NCBI GenBank assembly: GCA_009783865.1
Contig: WRCR01000001.1
Span: forward strand, 1 to 37,709
DNA length: 37,709 bases
From: Planctomycetaceae bacterium
GTDB taxonomy: Bacteria; Planctomycetota; Planctomycetia; Pirellulales; Thermoguttaceae
Reading direction: 5' to 3'
Below the pieces are notes generated by a model that worked only from the letters and a program-made list of their open reading frames with translations, did no database searches and was not told where the DNA came from. Both the position numbers and the translations under genes were made by a program. Below, in pieces: positions 33,169-37,709 of the stretch; position 1 is the stretch's first letter, and each line of letters opens with the position of its first letter.

Positions 33169-35535
33169 ATGCCAGGCGAGAGATTGACCGAAGAATTGGT
33201 GTTGTCCGAGTTGGGACTTAAACTCGGCAAAAACGGTCATGTAACTGTTTTGGAGCAGGGCAGCGTGGAAAGTATTGCCCTGTTGGATGCTCTTTTGAAA
33301 AAAGCGGGCGGTAAACCCGACTTTTGTGAACTGTCCGATATGCAAACAACTGGTACCGGAAAGGCAAAGCCGGAGTTTCTCATTACCTTTGACAATAAGC
33401 CGGACACCATTATTGTTATCGAATGTAAAAAATCCGGCAGAAATCATGAATCCGAAAAACGCAGCAAACCGAAAAACTTTGCTGTCGATGGGGTGTTGTA
33501 CTATGCTAAATTTCTGAAGGAGAACTACAATGTTATCGCTGTCGCTGTTTCCGGTACTAAAAAGGATAGTTGGAAGGTTTCAACCTTCGACTGGCGAAAG
33601 GGACAGCCGCTGCCAGTCGAATTGCCAAGAGGAAAGGATGTTCTGTACAGTCCTGAAAATTATCTTCGGCTTGTCAGCGGAGAAGCAATTCAAAAGAAAA
33701 TCTCCATAGTGGAAATTCAGGAACTCGCACTCAATATGCACGACAAACTGCGTGTCTTAAAAGTTCCAGAAAGAATGAAACCCGTTTTTATTGCAGGAAT
33801 TCTTATTGCTCTGAATGATAAGGACTTTGCCCGCGATTACACAGGATTAAATTCGTTTAACACCTTATTGAATCAGTTATTGCGTGCCATTGACAACGTT
33901 CTCGACAACAGCGATTTGAAACGAAAAAAAGAGGATATAAAAAGCCATTTCAGGATGATTGGGCGCAACAGTGAAATCAAGGACATTCCGCTTGGATATG
34001 ACAATTCATTACTTTGGTATATTTCGGAACTTGACCGAAAAGTCAAACCGATGATGGATTATGCCGACAATACGGCAGATGCCCTCGGCATTTTTTATCA
34101 TGAATTCGTCAAGTACAGCGGCGGAGACGGCAGCGGACTTGGCATCGTTTTGACTCCGCAACACTTGACGGAATTTATGTGTGAATTGTCGGGATTAGAC
34201 AAAAACAGTACCGTCGTTGATATTTGCTGCGGCAGCGGAGCGTTTCTCGTAACCGCAATGTCACATATGTTCAAGGGAGCAAATGTAAAGGAAATCGAGC
34301 GTATCCGCCAACGTTCGCTCTATGGAGTCGAATTGGACGACGACATTTTTACACTTGCGGTTGCTAATATGATTGTTCGAGGCGACGGTAAATCAAACAT
34401 TTATTTTGGAAACTGTTTCAATCCTGACATAGTTGAGGAACTGAAAGAAAAAAACATTAACATTGGACTTATCAATCCTCCTTATTCGCAAGAAGACCAT
34501 TGCGAGTTGGAATTTGTCGAGCAACTGCTTGACATTTTAACAGTCGGAGGAACAGGTGTCGCGGTTGTTCCGATGTCTTGTGCTATCGGAACAAAATTTA
34601 AGGAAGTCCGCGAACGGCTTTTCAAACGACATACCTTGAAGGCGGTCTTTTCAATGCCGGACGAAATTTTCTATTCCAAAAATGTGAACACCAACGTTTG
34701 TGTTATGATTTGGGAAGCCCATAAAACGCATAACCCAAAACAGAACACGTTCTTCGGTAATTTCAAGGAAGATGGTTTCGTCAAAGTGAAAAAACTCGGT
34801 CGTGTTGACAAATTCAGCCGATGGGAATCTATCAAGAATATGTGGCTCGAACTTTACCGTGAACTGGACATCAAAGAGGGATTTACCGCAAAAAAAGAAG
34901 TCAATTGGAACGATGAATGGCTTTGCGAAGCGTACATGGAAACGGATTATTCCAAGTTGTCGCAAGAAGATTTTTCAATGACCGTTAGAAAAAATCTGTC
35001 CTATCTTGTGCTGTCGGCAAAGATTGATTTGATAAAACCGGGAAAAACACCTACTCACACTCCCCCTCTTAATGTCGAACGTTGGAAATCATTCAAATTG
35101 TCGCATCTGTTTGCAATGGAAAGAGGCACACGCTTGACAAAGGAAAACCGAATCGACGGTGATATTCCTCTTGCAACAGCCGGATTCGCCAACGAAGGAA
35201 TCGCAGCCCATATTGCTAACGAAGAAATGAAGGTCTATCGTGATGTCCTTACGATAGACATGTTCTGCAACTGTTTTTATCGCGGATATGAGTTTGTTTG
35301 CGATGACAATATATTGATTCTTGCCCCCCTTTTTAGCGGAGCAAATCGGTTTAATCTGTTGTTCCTCGCAACGATTGTTTCTGTGAACAAGCATCTTTAC
35401 GCTTATGGTCGTCAGTATCGTCAAAAAGATTTTCGTGAACACGTCGTTCGGTTGCCCGTTGATAAAAACGGCAATCCCGACTGGCAATTCATGGAAAATT
35501 ATGTAAAATCCTTGCCTTACAGCGATAGAATATAA
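33169..35535 (+). CDS. Type IIG single-chain restriction-modification enzyme (R-M-S fusion)
   Basis: This 788-residue protein joins three activities. Residues about 1-130 form a PD-(D/E)XK nuclease (PEFLITFDN near 68-76, then IIVIECKK with Glu85 and Lys87). Residues about 280-560 are an HsdM-like N6-adenine methylase with motif I DICCGSGAF (351-359) and motif IV NPPY (436-439), plus VVPMSCAIG and MPDEIFYSKNVNTNVCVMIW. The last 140 residues resemble one half of a type I specificity subunit (WKSFKLSHLFAMERGTRLTK, then IPLATAGFANEGI), that is, a single target-recognition domain. This order fits type IIG enzymes and BcgI-like A subunits. It is somewhat short for the class. No separate specificity gene follows; the next gene is a peptidase 29 bases away. 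Restriction of phage DNA is inferred. Confidence 0.88.
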   Translation: MPGERLTEELVLSELGLKLGKNGHVTVLEQGSVESIALLDALLKKAGGKPDFCELSDMQTTGTGKAKPEFLITFDNKPDTIIVIECKKSGRNHESEKRSKPKNFAVDGVLYYAKFLKENYNVIAVAVSGTKKDSWKVSTFDWRKGQPLPVELPRGKDVLYSPENYLRLVSGEAIQKKISIVEIQELALNMHDKLRVLKVPERMKPVFIAGILIALNDKDFARDYTGLNSFNTLLNQLLRAIDNVLDNSDLKRKKEDIKSHFRMIGRNSEIKDIPLGYDNSLLWYISELDRKVKPMMDYADNTADALGIFYHEFVKYSGGDGSGLGIVLTPQHLTEFMCELSGLDKNSTVVDICCGSGAFLVTAMSHMFKGANVKEIERIRQRSLYGVELDDDIFTLAVANMIVRGDGKSNIYFGNCFNPDIVEELKEKNINIGLINPPYSQEDHCELEFVEQLLDILTVGGTGVAVVPMSCAIGTKFKEVRERLFKRHTLKAVFSMPDEIFYSKNVNTNVCVMIWEAHKTHNPKQNTFFGNFKEDGFVKVKKLGRVDKFSRWESIKNMWLELYRELDIKEGFTAKKEVNWNDEWLCEAYMETDYSKLSQEDFSMTVRKNLSYLVLSAKIDLIKPGKTPTHTPPLNVERWKSFKLSHLFAMERGTRLTKENRIDGDIPLATAGFANEGIAAHIANEEMKVYRDVLTIDMFCNCFYRGYEFVCDDNILILAPLFSGANRFNLLFLATIVSVNKHLYAYGRQYRQKDFREHVVRLPVDKNGNPDWQFMENYVKSLPYSDRI

Positions 35536-35564
35536 CTAACCTTTTACGGAAACAACACCCAATC

Positions 35565-37535
35565 ATGACCCGAACATCTTCCTCCCGGCGCGATTTTTTC
35601 AAAACAACTATGCTGACCGGTCTCACAATCAACGGTATGTCCGCACTTCTTGCAGCCCAAGAAACAACGGACAATATGAACGATAAACCCGCCCTGTCTG
35701 CTTTGCCGCTGCGCGGTGAAGTCAAAGCCGAACATACGTGGGACTTGTCATCGCTGTTCAAAAATGATGATGAATGGAAAACCGCCCTCGAAAAATTAAG
35801 AACGAAACTGCCGGAATTCAAAACCTTTGAAGGAAAATTAACCGCCGCCGGAAGCGTTCTCGATTATCTGCAATTATCCGACACCGTCGGAGTAGAAGCC
35901 GAAAGAATTTTCGTCTACGCCTATCTGCGCTCTTCCGAAAATCTTGCTGACCCTGCCGCGCAGGAATTAACCGGTCTCGCCGAAGCATTTTCGCTCAAAT
36001 ACCGCGAGACAAAAAGTTTTTTCGAACCGGAAATCCTTGCACTGTCCGAAACGCAATGGAACGAAATCACCCGCGATGAACGTCTTCGTCTTTATCGAAT
36101 GAAGTTGAGACGAATTGCCTTGCAGCGTCCGCACACGCTTTCGAGAAGCGAAGAACGGCTCCTTGCGATGATGTCGAACATTTCCCGAACACCGTCGAAA
36201 GCATTCAACCTGTTTAACAATACCGATTTGAAATTCGGAACAGTCAAAGATGATACCGGCAAAGATGTTCCGCTCTCCACCGGCTCTTTCATTGTCTTGA
36301 TGAACTCGCCGGACAGAAACGTCCGCAGAACAGCGTTTGAACAATTTTACGAAGGATACAAGAGTCACGAAAATTCCTTGTCCGCCCTGCTCGCCGGTTC
36401 GATTCAAAAAGATGTTTTCTATGCCAAAGTCCGCAATTTTCCAAGCGCATTAGAAGCAGCATTGTTTTACGAAGAAGTGCCGAGAACCGTCTATGATAAT
36501 CTTATAACGGCTGTCAACAAAGCACTGCCGGTGCTGCATCGTTATTATGAAATCCGGCGGAAAAAAATGAATCTCGATACAATTCACATGTACGATATTT
36601 ATATTCCGATATTGAGCGAACTCAAAACGAACTATACTTGGGAACAAGCAGTTGATACGATTTGCAATGCCGTGAGTATTCTCGGCAAAGAATATACCGA
36701 AACACTTCGGGCGGGATTGACAACGCAGCGGTGGTGTGACCGCTATGAAAATCAAGGCAAGCGCAGCGGAGCATTCAGTTACGGTTCATTTTCCGCAAAG
36801 CCGTATATCCTAATGAATTACAAAGACAACGTGATTGACGGAATGTTCACCCTTGCTCACGAAGGCGGGCATTCTATGCACTCGTATTACTCGGCAAGGA
36901 GTCAGCCCTTTGTCTATTACGACTATGTTACTTTCGTTGCCGAAGTTGCGAGTACCACTAACGAGGACCTGCTTTCGCGGCATCTTTTGAAGGAAGCGCA
37001 AGACAAACAAATGCGGGCTTACTTGGTAAATCGTCAGATTGATTCGATTCGGAATACTTTGTTTCGACAAACGATGTTCGCAGAGTTTGAACAGAAGACG
37101 CATGCCGCAGCAGAAAGAGAAGAAGCACTGACAGCGAAGTCATTGCAGGGAATGTATCACGATTTGCTAAAACAGTATTTCGGTCCGAAATTCGCAGTGG
37201 ACGATATTCTGGCGGCGGAATGTTTGCGGGTGCCGCATTTTTACCGCAACTTTTATGTGTATAAATACGCTACCGGTCTTTCGGCAGCATTGGCATTGTC
37301 AAAACAGATTTCGGAGTCAGCATCGCAGACAGATGGCGATAACGAACGAGCGGAGGGTGATAACCCTCCGAAGACAGTGCAGGATTATTTGCAATTCCTC
37401 TCCGGCGGTTCATCGGCGAGACCGCTTGAATTGCTGCGCACCGCCGGTGTCGATATGGAAAGTCCTGCCCCGATTGAAGCCGCTATGCAGCGGTTTGAAG
37501 AACTAGTGAACGAGTTGGAAAATCTGTTGTTCTGA
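35565..37535 (+). CDS. pepF: Oligoendopeptidase F-like M3B peptidase with Tat signal
   Basis: This 656-residue zinc metallopeptidase cleaves oligopeptides. The zinc site is HEGGHS with His432, Glu433 and His436, and the third ligand is probably Glu460 in FVAEVASTTNE. Family stretches GAFSYG, YILMNYKD, and HFYRNFYVYKYATGL at the C-terminal substrate site are present. The N-terminus has a twin-arginine motif (SSRRDFFK, residues 6-13) followed by a hydrophobic segment and LLAAQ, so export is predicted. Usual PepF is cytoplasmic and about 600 residues. A short acidic insertion near residues 585-605 (QTDGDNERAEGDNPPK) interrupts the C-terminal helices. It follows the type IIG gene by 29 bases on the same strand but is probably an unrelated core gene. 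Confidence 0.92.
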   Translation: MTRTSSSRRDFFKTTMLTGLTINGMSALLAAQETTDNMNDKPALSALPLRGEVKAEHTWDLSSLFKNDDEWKTALEKLRTKLPEFKTFEGKLTAAGSVLDYLQLSDTVGVEAERIFVYAYLRSSENLADPAAQELTGLAEAFSLKYRETKSFFEPEILALSETQWNEITRDERLRLYRMKLRRIALQRPHTLSRSEERLLAMMSNISRTPSKAFNLFNNTDLKFGTVKDDTGKDVPLSTGSFIVLMNSPDRNVRRTAFEQFYEGYKSHENSLSALLAGSIQKDVFYAKVRNFPSALEAALFYEEVPRTVYDNLITAVNKALPVLHRYYEIRRKKMNLDTIHMYDIYIPILSELKTNYTWEQAVDTICNAVSILGKEYTETLRAGLTTQRWCDRYENQGKRSGAFSYGSFSAKPYILMNYKDNVIDGMFTLAHEGGHSMHSYYSARSQPFVYYDYVTFVAEVASTTNEDLLSRHLLKEAQDKQMRAYLVNRQIDSIRNTLFRQTMFAEFEQKTHAAAEREEALTAKSLQGMYHDLLKQYFGPKFAVDDILAAECLRVPHFYRNFYVYKYATGLSAALALSKQISESASQTDGDNERAEGDNPPKTVQDYLQFLSGGSSARPLELLRTAGVDMESPAPIEAAMQRFEELVNELENLLF

Positions 37536-37709
37536 TATTAGCGCAGCAACTGTATTTTTGAAATACGCCTACGCCTTCACACACTATGGTTTTCGCCGGA
37601 AAGTGTTATGTCAGTTTTGGCGTTTGTATCAGGATGCTCCACCGTTCGATAAGTGGCGTTCGGTGTATTTTAGTCGAGTACGATTTCATTTCTCGTGACG
37701 TTAGTTTGA
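37536..37709. other. Right-edge sequence, no gene assigned
   Basis: No terminator hairpin was seen after pepF. One frame stays open for about 50 codons (…YGFRRKVLCQFWRLYQDAPP… ending at TGA near 37696) but lacks a start codon and a recognised family; it may be a gene remnant or chance. Confidence 0.3.

Noticed and set aside
37536..37709. Open frame of about 50 codons at the right edge
   Set aside because: No start codon, no SD and no recognised family; noted only as an edge feature.
1..37709. tRNA, rRNA or riboswitch genes
   Set aside because: No cloverleaf with conserved T-loop, rRNA segment or known riboswitch core was recognised by eye; a covariance search would be needed to exclude small RNAs.

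Overview
The window most likely comes from a Planctomycetota (PVC-group) bacterium. The support is a DUF1559 pseudopilin-like protein (prepilin N-terminus plus a C-terminal H-X9-DG motif), a giant outer-membrane autotransporter with Chlamydia-Pmp-type GGA-I/V-Y repeats, Tat-signal peptides on ordinary enzymes, and small carboxypeptidase-regulatory-like lipoproteins. A host- or gut-associated lineage is an inference only. No RNA genes or CRISPR arrays were seen.

Layout. The left edge cuts leuA (2-isopropylmalate synthase, minus strand). Positions 792-4385 form a first accessory block: a plus-strand cassette of a stand-alone ParB-like protein, a degenerate Trm1-like methyltransferase and an SPL-type radical SAM protein, facing a minus-strand type II restriction-modification (R-M) pair made of a beta-class adenine methylase and a PD-(D/E)XK nuclease. 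Positions 4494-7095 look like one operon (Tat-exported aldo-keto reductase, secreted esterase, LutA-like Fe-S oxidoreductase) closed by a strong hairpin terminator.

Positions 7139-23061 are the surface block. A 3507-residue autotransporter (minus) and a 1528-residue flagellin (plus) diverge from a 401-bp spacer that holds a 34-bp inverted repeat and two weak sigma-28-like sites. A small Arg/Gly/Asp-rich protein lies tail-to-tail with the flagellin. Positions 23293-27811 carry a DUF1559 protein, a repeat-rich spacer with a possible 117-bp miniature element, a lipoprotein whose signal peptide is encoded by repeat-like DNA, a secreted TIM-barrel hydrolase candidate and a secreted cysteine-rich protein.

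Positions 28113-31785 are a second R-M block: Vsr, a 5-methylcytosine methylase, an NgoFVII-type PLD nuclease and a broken Z1-type helicase. The housekeeping gene pgk follows, then a single-chain type IIG R-M enzyme and a Tat-exported oligoendopeptidase F. The window therefore holds three distinct R-M systems interleaved with core metabolism, plus two exceptionally large surface proteins sharing one divergent control region. The best candidates for undescribed biology are the ParB/Trm1-like/radical-SAM cassette, the giant flagellin with repeated beta modules, and the chimeric Pmp autotransporter.
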